This document shows, one piece after another, positions 46,866 through 57,206 of a stretch of 64,000 bases of DNA (positions are counted from its first letter, which is position 1; each line of letters opens with the position of its first letter). This stretch comes from Panulirus ornatus. Taxonomy: Eukaryota > Arthropoda > Malacostraca > Decapoda > Palinuridae. The notes under the pieces were generated by a model, which saw nothing but the letters and a program-made list of their open reading frames with translations, ran no database searches and had not been told where the DNA came from. The stretch is taken from NCBI RefSeq assembly GCF_036320965.1, contig NC_092286.1, positions 28,096,177-28,160,176 of the forward strand. Direction: 5' to 3'. Position numbers and translations under genes: made by a program.

Positions 46866-48545
46866 GTATGTTGAATGTAGAAACCATTACAATTTCTTCT
46901 TATGGTGATGCTTACAATTTCTTAATTAGCCAGTCTAAGCTACTGTAGAGTATTTTGACTTCTTAGGGGTTTAGTGTGTGTTATGCTATGTACTAACTCC
47001 GGTGAATCGGGTAATAAAGATCCCTTAATTCTTGGTGCTAGAGAAATATTAATGTAAAGTAAATTAAGTAAAAGAAAACGGTGACTTTCTTACCTGATGT
47101 CCTATGTGCTGCTGCTAGTGCACGTTATAATCAGTTGATGATACACTCACTAATGCCTCAATTCATCTGTAGCACTTGAGTGAGAATGAGTATTGGCATT
47201 GTTTATCACCAGTGGGAATGCCACTGTAATCATATTGGTAAATGCACTTATGGAATAACTAAAGTGTGAAGGCTCTACCATGAAAATGGGCAGAGTTGTA
47301 CATACTGTTGTTTGATCTTGTTATACTATAGTATACTCTGTGCTTAGCTGACTCCATGCTTCATAAAGAGTGAGAGCTGAATTGTTCATGCCTGTACTTT
47401 TTTTTTTTACCAATTTTGTCACCCTGTTTCCCAAAAAAGTTTGCAAAAGGTAGAATTTAAAGCTTCAGGCATTGCTTTCATCCTGGTCAAGTCAGAAGCA
47501 ACGCCATAACATTCCCCTGGAGTGTTAGAGAATTCAGGCTTGTGTGAGGTATTTGTTACATGTATTTGTTCATTAGTATTGTTTCATATATTGAGGTTTT
47601 TTTTGCTCATTTATGTCGATGATCTTGGTATCTTAGAATTTTGTTTTTAACATCAGGTGGTATTTGATGGGTTGGGACATAGAAGACATTTTGATATTCA
47701 TTGTCATTTTACTGGTAAATTAAAATTTGAATTGCAAAAATATGAATGAGACAGCTACTTGATTATATCTTGCCCATTCTATTAATTTCTGTATAAGAGT
47801 ACTCTACTCTCGAATATTTTGCTCTGGGTGTTTTTAATATTGCTAGTTGTGTCAAAAATATGGTGTGTAGGAGTAGGACAACTAACTGTTTGTAGACTTC
47901 TCTGCTGAACTAAGCCAGATTTCAGCACAAGGTGGAATTTATGTCTTTCTTTGTTGATGGAGATTTCTCATAAGAATCTGGTGATCATTAAGTCTTAATT
48001 GAATAGTATTTTGGCCTTGAAATTTGGATTAGTTTTGATGGATGAATTTTTTAGTAAATGCTTTAGATTAGTTTTAAACAAATTATATCATTTAAAGATG
48101 GTGACATTTCAAAAAGAAGAAAAGACGACGGGGTTACAGTGTTTTCAGCTTGGAGCATGTAGCACAGCTGTTTATACTGTTAGGGGGAGGAGGTCTAGAA
48201 TTTTACTTAAAAGATAGTTGAGAAAGACAGCATCACGATTTTTTTTTTTTTTTTCTTTTTCAAAAGAAATATGGAAATCCAGCTTATGGTTAATTCTTCA
48301 AGACCTGTCAAATGCAAGGAATGCCTTGAATATTTTTTTTGACAAGCATTGTGTTCAGTAAGATTTTATGGTATTGAAATTACTTCAGTTTACTTATTTT
48401 AATGAATTGATAGCAAGTTATAGGAAACTTTTAAGGCTGTATACACTTGATTGATCTCATTTCAAAAAAATGATACTGAGAGGTTTTAGAAAAATGAATA
48501 GGAATAGCTATTGTTCGAATAATTTTCTGTAATTCATGTGATAGC
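46866..48545. other. ZNF207 intron 4, unique part
   Basis: AT-rich, no recognised exon or repeat. Confidence 0.4.
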
Positions 48546-48684
48546 GTTGTCCTCTGCCAGTGGCCTGTTAAGGGTCAGGTGCTAAAGGCTAAGAAGCAGC
48601 AGTGGATTTTCTTGTGAAACTTCTTTTGTTTTGGCTACCCCCTTGAGGGAGTTCCCAGAGGGAACAAGGATCAGAGATAGATAG
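48546..48684. repeat. Short interspersed repeat R2, copy 1
   Basis: Contains CCTCTGCCAGTGGCCTGTTA and ends AGGGAACAAGGATCAGAGAT. Shared with 61075-61215; its end resembles the 3' end of the LINE relic at 1-1012 (GAACAGGCATCAGAGATATA). Confidence 0.65.
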
Positions 48685-49019
48685 CATGTGGAAATGTTGG
48701 CAGTGTCATTTTGAAGGTTATTGTAGCTAGCAAATTTTGATATGTTTTGCAAAAGTTGCCTCTGTAAAGCTTTCTCAGGTACAAAGTTCATGCAATATAT
48801 ATTTCCTTGCACAAACCCTCACCTCGTTTTCTACATTTTTTATTATGCCTTCTAGCTTGGTTCTAAACTTAAGACTATTTACTTTCTTTCTCATAGGTTA
48901 GTAGGGCAGAATATGTGATCTTGTATTTTGATCGGAGAGATGGGATGTTAGAAAGATCATTCTAAGCACCCTTCGGATGAAACTGCAGTAGGAATCAGTT
49001 GATGGCCCTAACACCTTAA

Positions 49020-49350
49020 AGATAATATATTTTTGATAGTGCATGAGACAAGAAGAAAGGGTTGACCAAATTAGAGATGGAAAGATTGAGTTAAAAGGAT
49101 TTTGAGTTCTTAGGGCCTGAGCATGCAAGATTGTGAAAGAAGTGCATGGAATAGAGTGAATTGGAATTATTTGGTGGACTGAACTACGGCATGTTAAGCG
49201 ATTGGATGGAAACCATATAGAGGTGTGTGGGACCTGACTGGGGTTATAGGGCTGTGGTGTGAGTGCAGTACAGATCACAGCCAAAGAATAGGTGTGAGTG
49301 AATGATACCTTTTCTTGGTTTGTTTCTGGCACATCCTCACTAATGAGGTA
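49020..49350 (+). mobile_element. Old RTE-like LINE 3' fragment
   Basis: Recognisable by GGTTGACCAAATTAGAGATG, AAGGATTTTGAGTTCTTAGG, CTGAGCATGCAAGATTGTGA, GGAATAGAGTGAATTGGAAT and CGGCATGTTAAGCG, in the same order as the family C-terminus and start of the tail. Confidence 0.7.
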
Positions 49351-49576
49351 TTTTTAGATATTTGAATTTTTGCATTAACTGCCAAAGTAAGATGAGTTTG
49401 ATTTTGGTAATACCTTCAAAAAGAAGTGGTAAAAAGAATGTGCATATATTTGCAGATTTTCATTTAGTTAAACAGAAGTAAATTGATAAACACATTTTTT
49501 CCCTCGGGATTTGCAGATTGAAGCAAAATGGTATTGCAACATTGCTTTTTGTATTTTAAATACTAGTATTTTTTTT

Positions 49577-49795
49577 TTGTACATGCTTGCCATTCTGTGC
49601 ATGGGCGAGGTAGCATTAAGAACAGATTACTGAACCTTAGAAGAATTCGTCACTTGGCTCCTTGCTCTGTTCCTTCTTTTGGAAAGTAACACAAGAAGGG
49701 AGGATTTCCAGCCACAGCTCCCTCCCCTCGTATTTGCCTTCTGTTACATGCTGGGAATACATGTGCTGTATTATTTCTTCCATATCCCTCAGGGA
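49577..49795. repeat. Module M repeat, copy 4, interrupted at its right end
   Basis: Reads GCCATTCTGTGCATGGGCGA, GGTAGCATTAAGAACAGATT, GTTCCTTCTTTTGGAAAGTA and ATATCCCTCAGGGA. The final GGATA continues after the LINE insertion at about 50993-51003. Confidence 0.75.
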
Positions 49796-51000
49796 ATTTT
49801 TTTTTTTCGCTGTCTCTCGCATTTGCGAGGTAGCGCAAGGAAACAGACGAAAGAAATGGCCCAACCCACCCCCATACACATGTATATACATACGTCCACA
49901 CACGCAAATATACATACCTACACAGCTTTCCATGGTTTACCCCAGACGCTTCACATGCCCTGATTCAATCCACTGACAGCACGTCAACCCCGGTATACCA
50001 CATCGATCCAATTCACTCTATTCCTTGCCCTCCTTTCACCCTCCTGCATGTTCAGGCCCCAATCACACAAAATCTTTTTCACTCCATCTTTCCACCTCCA
50101 ATTTGGTCTCCCACTTCTCCTCGTTCCCTCCACCTCTGACACATATATCCTCTTGGTCAGTCTTTCCTCACTCATTCTCTCCATGTGCCCAAAACATTTC
50201 AAAACACCCTCTTCAGCTCTCTCAACCACACTCTTTTTATTTCCACATTTCTCTCTTACCCTTACGTTACTTACTCGATCAAACCACCTCACACCACACA
50301 TTGTCCTCAAACATCTCATTTCCAGCACATCCATCCTCCTGTGCACAACTCTATCCATAGCCCACGCCTCGCAACCATACAACATTGTTGGAACCACCAT
50401 TCCTTCAAACATACCCATTTTTGCTTTCCGAGATAATGTTCTCGACTTCCACACATTCTTCAAGGCTCCCAGAATTTTCGCCTCCTCCCCCACCCTATGA
50501 TCCACTTCTGCTTCCATGGTTCCATCCACTGCCAGATCCACTATCAGATATCTAAAACACTTTACTTCCTCCAGTTTTCTCCACTCAAACTTACCTCCCA
50601 ATTGACTTGACCCTCAACCCTACAGTACCTAATAACCTTGCTCTTATTCACATTTACTCTTAACTTTCTTCTTTTACACACTTTACCAAACTCAGTCACC
50701 AGCTTCTGCAGTTTCTCACATGAATCAGCCACCAGCGCTGTAACATCAGCGAACAACAACTAACTCACTTCCCAAGCTCTCTCATCCCCAACAGACTTCA
50801 TACTTGTCCCTCTTTCCAAAATTCTTGCATTCACCTCCCTAACAACCCCATCCATAAACAAATTAAACAACCATGGAGACATCACACACCCCTGCCGCAA
50901 ACCTACATTCACTGAGAACCAATCACTTTCCTCTCTTCCTACACGTACACATGCTTACATCCTCGATAAAAACTTTTCACTGCTTCTAACAACTCAGGGA
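49788..51000 (-). mobile_element. RTE-like LINE inserted in module M, with 8-bp target-site duplication
   Basis: The minus-strand element has a poly-T at 49796-49808, stem-loop, short tail and RT C-terminal half to the KLLEAVK region. CTCAGGGA flanks both ends (49788-49795 and 50993-51000). Coding is broken: FADD is mutated to FADV (ACATCAGCG on the plus strand), a one-base deletion lies near 50576, and more changes lie upstream. The open pieces are 49984-50601 and 50562-50759. Confidence 0.93.
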
Positions 51001-51294
51001 TATATGGTTAAAAATAGTATTTATTTAGGGGGAACTCTTGAATTTTTAAGAAAGTGATATAATACTTCAACTGCTCACTAGAAGTTCATAATATACAGTT
51101 GTTTGAGGAGACACTCCACCACTCTCCCCCTTGTTTATAAATGCTTTCTGAGTTTTTTTTTTATGTTCAAGGCTCCATTCATAAAGTCCACTTGAAGGCT
51201 GGGGTCTTCATTGAAATATATATAAGTTAATGAAAAGGAAGAAATAGAGAAGGGAAAGTATTGCTAATTTTGGAGGATCAGTTGTCTGTTTTTT

Positions 51295-51672
51295 ATGCTA
51301 CATTGCAAGCAGATTCAAGAAACCACTCTTTATCTAACCACCAAACTCCTAGTAGAAATAAAAAGCTTATGCTACCGCAACAGATATAGCACTGGCAAAA
51401 CACACACATACTGCATAACCCAACAAACACTTAAAAACAACCAGCCTCCCAACTCAGTCTTAAACTCCAACCCACCAGACGTACACCCATCAGAAATCAT
51501 AATCCCGACATACAGATCACACAAACCCATCCCTGCTCTGTACATCACCCATCACTACAACTCAACAGAGACCATTTCAGCATATCTCAGGACCCTTCAT
51601 TGCCCATTATGCATCTCCCATAACGAAGACACTGAGCAATTGCTTCTCAACTGCCCTGTGTTCTCTGCACTT
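51295..51672 (+). mobile_element. C-terminal fragment of another LINE (Jockey/R1-like)
   Basis: An open frame reads PPDVHPSEIIIPTYRSHKPI and later LHCPLCISHNEDTEQLLLNC. The CPxC...DTE.LLLxCP pattern is the Cys-rich C-terminal end common in several LINE clades. At about 51672 it passes without a stop into an RTE-like fragment (LRNYRSWCQS...). Upstream RT is absent. Confidence 0.6.
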
Positions 51673-52030
51673 AGAAACTACAGAAGTTGGTGTCAGAGTT
51701 TGGAAGAATATATGAAAAGAGAAAAATGGAAGTATGGAGAGTAAAAGATTTAAGAGTTCTCAGGATCAGAAAATGCAGGAGTGTGAAAAGCATGTACAGT
51801 ATAAAGTGAATTGTACTGATGTCGTATACCTGGGGTGATGTACTGTCAGAGGACTGAACCAAGGTGTTTGAAGCAGCTGTGGGAACCATGGAAAGTCTAT
51901 GTGGCATGGTTGTGCATAAGGGCTATGTTTTAAATGCATTACACATGACAGCTAGAGAGTGGAAGTGAGCAAATTAGCTGAGTTCTTTATCTTTTCCTTG
52001 TACTACCTTGCTAATATGGGAAAGTGCCAA
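51673..52030 (+). mobile_element. Old RTE-like LINE fragment with internal deletion
   Basis: Starts at AAACTACAGAAGTTGGTGTC (family AAACTGCAGAAGCTGGTGAC), jumps after about 70 bases to the C-terminal GGATCAGAAAATGCAGGAGT, and continues through the long tail to TACCTTGCTAATATGGGAAA. About 500 nt of coding sequence are missing between the two parts. Confidence 0.65.
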
Positions 52031-52039
52031 GAAAAAAAT

Positions 52040-52165
52040 TTTCATGCTTGCTCACCATTTCCTGCATCAGTGAAGTAGTCATGGGAATAGATATAGAAAA
52101 GGCCCCATTTGCTCACACCTGCTCTTTAGCTGTAATGTGTAGTGCACCAAATCCACAGCTCATAT
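52040..52165 (-). repeat. Detached LINE 3' tail (diverged)
   Basis: CACCATTTCCTGCATCAGTG, AAGTAGTCATGGGAATAGAT, CCCCATTTGCTCACACCTGC and TAGCTGTAATGTGTAGTGCA follow the order of the long-tail subfamily. Confidence 0.55.
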
Positions 52166-52604
52166 TTGCTGATAATAGAGACAAGATGCAATAATATCCA
52201 TATGAAAATAAAGGAAAACTGATAAGTTTTCATAATGGTCATAGCTGTTTTGCAGTCTCTCTTTTCTGTTCCCATGGGATGGATGGATCAACTATGAATA
52301 GCCACAGGGTTCTTTGATGACTGATGACCCATGTGATGGTGTAGGTGAAGTCTTCCATACGACTGGAACTGTAAATTTATTCCAAGTCAGTTTTTATAGT
52401 TTTCAGTTAGACATCTGTAATCTTGCAGTATTTGCTCAAAACATTCCTCCAGTACACATGCTGCATAGGATGAGCATCATTCACATGGCACACTTCTCTG
52501 AAGTACTCTAGGATCTGTCAGCCTTTGACTCTCTAGAGGAATATATTTTATTAGATTATCAGACAGGTGATACGGTGCTACTCTGAATGCATCTCGAGAA
52601 GAAA

Positions 52605-54296
52605 GAAAAAACAGGTAGCGCCAGGAGACAGATGATAAAAGGCCACATTTACTCACACTCAGTCTCCTGCTGTCATGTGTATTGCACCAAAACCAGAGCC
52701 CCACATACCTTTCCATGGTTTACCCTGGATGTTTCACATGTCCTGATTCTGTCCATTGACAGCACATCGATCCTGGTATACCACAACGTTCCAATTCAGT
52801 CTATTCCTTGAATGCCTTTCACCCTCCTGCATGTTCCGGCCCCAGTTGCTGAAAATTTTTCTCTCCATCCTTCCACTTTCAATTTGGTCTCTTGCTCTTT
52901 CTTGTTCCCTCCACCTCAGACACATATATCCTCTTTATCGACCTTTCCTCACTCTCTCTCCATGTGTCCACACAATTGTAACATACCCCTTCTCTTTCAA
53001 CCACACACTTTTCATTTCCACACATCTCTCTTATCCGTTTATTACTTGTTAGAATAAACCACCTCACACCACATACTGTACTCAAACATTTTATTTCCAA
53101 CACATCCACCCTCCTCCGTACAACCCTATCTAAAGGCCATTTTCACTTTCCGCGATAATGTTCTTTCCTTCCATACATTCTTCATCACTCCCAGAACCTT
53201 CACCCCCTCCCCTACCCTATGACTAATTTCTGTTTTCATGGTTCCATTTACTGCCAAGTCCTCTCCCAGATATCAAAAATGCTTCACCTCCTCCAGTTTT
53301 TCTCCATTCAAACTTACATCCCAACTAACTTGACCCTAAACCCTGCTGAACCTTGCTTTTAGTCACATTTACTTTTAACATTCTCCTTTCACACACTTTT
53401 CCAAATTCAGTCACCAACTTCTGCAGTTTCTCACTTGAATCAGCCACCAGTGCTGTATCAGTGGTGAACATCAACTGACTCTTTTCCCAGGCCCACTCCT
53501 CCCCAACAGGCTGCATACTCACCCTTCTCTCCAAAACTCTTGCATTTACCTCCCTAAGCACTCCATCCACAGACAGATTAAACACCCATGGTGACATCAC
53601 ATGGCCCTGCCACAGACCGACCTTCACTGGGAACCAATCACTCTCCTCTCTTCCTACTTGTACGCATGCAAACTCCCTTGATAAAAACTCCTATGCATCT
53701 AGCAGCTAACCTCCCACACCGTATATTCTTAAGATTTTCCACAAAGCATCTCTGTCAATCCTATCATATGCCTTCTTCATACCCATAAATGCCCGATACA
53801 AATCCTATTTTTCTAAGTATTTCTCACATATATTCTTTAAAGTTAACACCTGATCCACACCTCCTCTACCACTTATGAAACTACACTGCTTCTCCCCAAT
53901 CTGGTACTTTGTACATGCCTTCACCCTCTCAATCAGTACCCTCCCATACAATTTTCCAGGTATACTCAACAAACTTATGCCTCTGTAATTTGAACACTCA
54001 CCTTTATCCCCTTTGCTTTTGTACAGTGGCACTATATGTGCATTCAATCAATCTGCAAGCACTTCACCAGAGTCCATACATACATTGAATATCCTTACCA
54101 ATCAATCAACAGCCAGTCTCCCCCCCCCCCTTTTTTTTTTAGATAAATTCCAATGCATTACCGTCCAAACCTTGCCAGATATCATCTTCTGCAAGGCTTT
54201 CACCACCTACTCTTCTCTTCACCAAACCTCTCTCCCAGATTGTCTCACTTTGCACACCACCACATCCAAAACACCGTAAATATGCTTTGTCAGAGG
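52605..54296 (-). mobile_element. Old long RTE-like LINE relic
   Basis: Minus strand from the long tail (52605-52760) through the C-terminus (MDVLEIKCLSTVCGVRWF), RT motif B (GLWQGHVMSPWVFN), a mutated motif C (MFTTDTALVAD for LFADDTALVAD), and the upstream block NYRGISLLSIPGKLYGRVLI. It reaches DKAYLRCFGCGGVQSE at 54296. Covers more of the RT than most copies but has many stops and shifts. It belongs to the long-tail subfamily and is diverged from the young copies. Confidence 0.85.
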
Positions 54297-55190
54297 CATT
54301 CAACAAAGTGTATGAAAGGAGAGAGTTGAGAGTAAATGTGAATAAGAGCAAGGTTATTAGGTTCAACACGGTTGAAGGCCAAGTTAATTGGGATGTGAGT
54401 TTGAATGGAGGAAAGCAAGGTGAGGGACAAGTTAATTGGAATGTGAGTTTGAATGGAGGAAATGAAGTGTTTTAGATATCTGGGAGTGGACTTAGCAGTG
54501 AAGGGAACTGTGAAAATGGAAGCGAGTCATAGGGAGGGGAAGGGGGCGGAGGTTCTGGGAGCAATGAAGAATGTGTGGAAAGAGAACGTTATCTCAGAGA
54601 GCAAAATTAGATATGTTTGAAGGAATAGTAGTTCCAATAATATTATATGGTTGCGAGGCATGGGCTGTAGATGAGGTTGTATGGAGGAGGATGGATGTTT
54701 TGGAAATGAAATATTTGTGTACAATATGTGTTGTGAGGTGGTTTGGTCAAGTAAGCATTGAAAGGGTAAGAGAGAGTTGTGGAATTAAAAGAGTGAGGTT
54801 GAGAGAGCACAAGTGTGTTTTGAAATAGTTTGGACATGATGGAGAGAATGAGTGAGGATAGATTGACGAAGAGGATATATGTGTCAGAGGTGGAGGGAAC
54901 AAGGAGAACTGGAAAACCAGATTGGAGGTAGAGGGATGGAGTGTAAAATATTTTGAGAGATTGAGGCTTGAACATGCAGGATAGTGAGGGGCATGCAAGG
55001 AATAGAGTGAATTGGAATGATATGGTATACCAGGGTCGACGTGCTGTCAGTGGACTGAACTAGAGCATGTGAAACATCTGGGTTAAATTATGGAAAGGTC
55101 TGTGGGGCTTGGATGTGGATAGGGAGCTGTGGTTTCGGTGCAATACGCATGAGAGCTAGAGAGTGAGTGTGAACGAATGTGGTCTTTTTT
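54297..55190 (+). mobile_element. Old RTE-like LINE relic, head-to-head with the previous one
   Basis: Starts at AACAAAGTGTATGAAAGGAG (family FGKVCERRKLRVNVNKSKV) and continues through VNWDVSLNGG (present twice by a local duplication of about 60 bases at 54370-54460), YGCEAWAVDE, RMDVLEMKYLCTICVVRWFG, the tail and GGTTCTACCTTGCTGATGCA. Several frameshifts. Because it runs to its own 3' tail, it is a separate insertion and not an inverted part of its neighbour. Confidence 0.8.
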
Positions 55191-55194
55191 TCTG

Positions 55195-55410
55195 TTTGCC
55201 AGGTTCTACCTTGCTGATGCAAGGGTTGTCTTTGCTGTATCCTGTGGGGTGGGGCTAGGAATGGATGAAATCAAGCAAGTATGAATATGTGCGTGTATAT
55301 ATATGTCTTTGTATGTATGTATATGTTTACATGTATGTGCATATATATGTGTATATGAGTGGATAGGTCTTCGTTTGTTTACTGGCACCACCTGGCTGAT
55401 GTAGGAAATG
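55195..55410 (+). repeat. LINE-type 3' tail module C
   Basis: GGAATGGATGAAATCAAGCA, a TATG-rich stretch, GAGTGGATAGGTCTTCGTTT, GCACCACCTGGCTGATGTAG. Same order as 3080-3326. Confidence 0.55.
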
Positions 55411-55440
55411 ATGATCGAGGATAATATAATAATGATAATG

Positions 55441-55556
55441 TATACTATTTATTTACTATATTTGATTGTCGTTTCCTGTGTCATTGAGGTAGTGCCAGGA
55501 AACAAACGAAGAATCGCCCATCCACTCATATGCACATATATACATAAACACCCATT
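55441..55556 (-). repeat. Detached LINE 3' tail module C, minus strand
   Basis: TTGTCGTTTCCTGTGTCATT, GAGGTAGTGCCAGGAAACAA, ATCGCCCATCCACTCATATG. It faces the preceding plus-strand tail, forming an imperfect inverted pair. Confidence 0.5.
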
Positions 55557-56257
55557 ATTATTATTTTATTTTGCTTTGTCGCTGTCTCCCGCGCCTGCGA
55601 GATAGCGCAAGGAAACAGACGAAAGAAATGGCCCAACCCACCCCCGCACACATGCACGCACACACACGTCCACACACGCAAACATACACACCCACACATC
55701 CCAACGAACACACATATATACACACACAGACACACACATATACATACATGCACACAATTCACACTGTCTGCCTCTACTCACCCCCATCGCCACCCCGCTA
55801 CACACGGAATAACATCCCCCTCCCCCCCTCATGTGCGCGAGGCAGCGCCAGGAAAAGACACCAAAGGCCCCATTCGCTCACACTCAGTCTCCAGCTGTCA
55901 TGCAATAATGCCCGAAACCACAGCTCCCTTTCCACATCCAGGCCCCACAGAACTTTCCATGGTTTACCCCAGACGCTTCACATTTCCTGATTCAATCCAC
56001 TGACAGCACGTTGACCCCAGTATACCACATTGAACCAATTCACTCTATTCCTTGCCCGCCTTTCACCCTCCTGCATGTTCAGGCCCCGATCACTCAAAAT
56101 CCTATTCACTCCATCTTTCCACCTCCAATTTGGTCTCCCACTTCTCCCTGTTCCCTCCACCTCCGACACTTACATCCTCTTGGTCAATCTTTCCTCACTC
56201 ATTCTCTCCATGTGCCCAAACCATTTCAAAACACCCTCTTCTGCTCTCTCAACCACA
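55557..56257 (-). mobile_element. RTE-like LINE, strongly 5'-truncated, long composite tail
   Basis: Tail first on the plus strand: CTTTGTCGCTGTCTCCCGCG, CCTGCGAGATAGCGCAAGGA, a CACA-rich stretch, CATGTGCGCGAGGCAGCGCC, CACACTCAGTCTCCAGCTGT. Then comes coding from DVVYWG back to VVERAEEG, ending at CTCTCAACCAC. Only about the last 80 codons remain. Two stem-loop-like cores, 250 bp apart, are present in this tail. Confidence 0.85.
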
Positions 56258-56420
56258 ATATGTCCACATATTCATAATCATACTTGCTTGCCTTCATCCA
56301 TTCCGTCGTTACCTCTCCCCACAGGAAACAGCATTTCTACCTCCAGCTTCATTGAGGTAGCACTAGAAAAATGGGCAAAAAAGGCCACATTCATTCACAC
56401 ACAGTCTCTTGATGTCATAT
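56258..56420 (-). repeat. Detached LINE 3' tail module C/B
   Basis: TACTTGCTTGCCTTCATCCA, AGCTTCATTGAGGTAGCACT, CACATTCATTCACACACAGT. Directly adjoins the truncated end of the previous element. Confidence 0.5.
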
Positions 56421-56959
56421 ACACTTTTATTTGATAAACCTCTGTTTATCCCATAATAATGCTTTAGTGAAGTTGAAGGATGAATGCACTTCTATCTTTT
56501 TAGCTTTTCCTCGTAATTATAACCCCTTTCAATTCTTGGAAAAGGTCTCTCTGTTTATCACCATTACATACATTTGGACTTTATTGTTAAAAAGTATTTT
56601 CTGTTGTCTTTCTTGAAATCCCTCCCTCTAGCTTACATATATTGCCTCTTGTACTGAGACTTGTTGAGCAGAGGTTTTGTGTAAATATGAGGGGCAGTAG
56701 GAAGTTTTGGCTTTGCAAAAGATCGTGTTGGCAGTATATGTAATAAACAAAGCACACAGGTTGCACACTAGATTACTTCTTTTTTCTTTTTTCCCCCATT
56801 ACATGACCTGCCATTAAACACAGTGCATCTAGGACGTTGTCATCACTCCCAGCATTTCTTTGTCTGTGGACACATTCATGTTAGTACGAGAACTCAAGAA
56901 CGATGGATGTTAGAATCTTGAAAATTACAGTATAGATATCCCTCCTGAAGGTGACGTAC
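56421..56959. other. ZNF207 intron 4 or intergenic, unique
   Basis: Nothing recognised. Confidence 0.35.
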
Positions 56960-57206
56960 TAGGGCCTCCTTGGTGTAGCAGTTAGTGTGCCTGACCATGA
57001 TGCCTTCATGAACCACCTAAGGTCGAGAGCATAGGCTCAAATCTTGGTTGTGGCTGTCAGACCACAGTCAACACAGCTGTTATTCCGTCCCTAGGGATTG
57101 GTTGATAAAATGGGTACCTAGCTCATGCTAGGGTATATAAGTATATAACATTAATGGGTTGGCTTTGATTAGGGCCTCGGTAGCTGGTGCTACCCCAGCT
57201 AACATA
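56960..57206 (+). mobile_element. tRNA-derived SINE, family 2 (diverged)
   Basis: A-box-like TTGGTGTAGCAGTTAG, a decayed B box (GGCTCAAATCTTGG), then ACAGTCAACACAGCTGTTAT, GGTTGATAAAATGGGTACCT, AGCTCATGCTAGGG, ATATAACATTAATGGG and GCTACCCCAGCTAACAT. Collinear with the copy at 13983-14220. Confidence 0.7.

Noticed and set aside
54297..55190. A second twin-priming inversion at the head-to-head junction
   Set aside because: The plus-strand part continues to its own 3' tail and overlaps the coding region already present on the minus strand, so these are two insertions.
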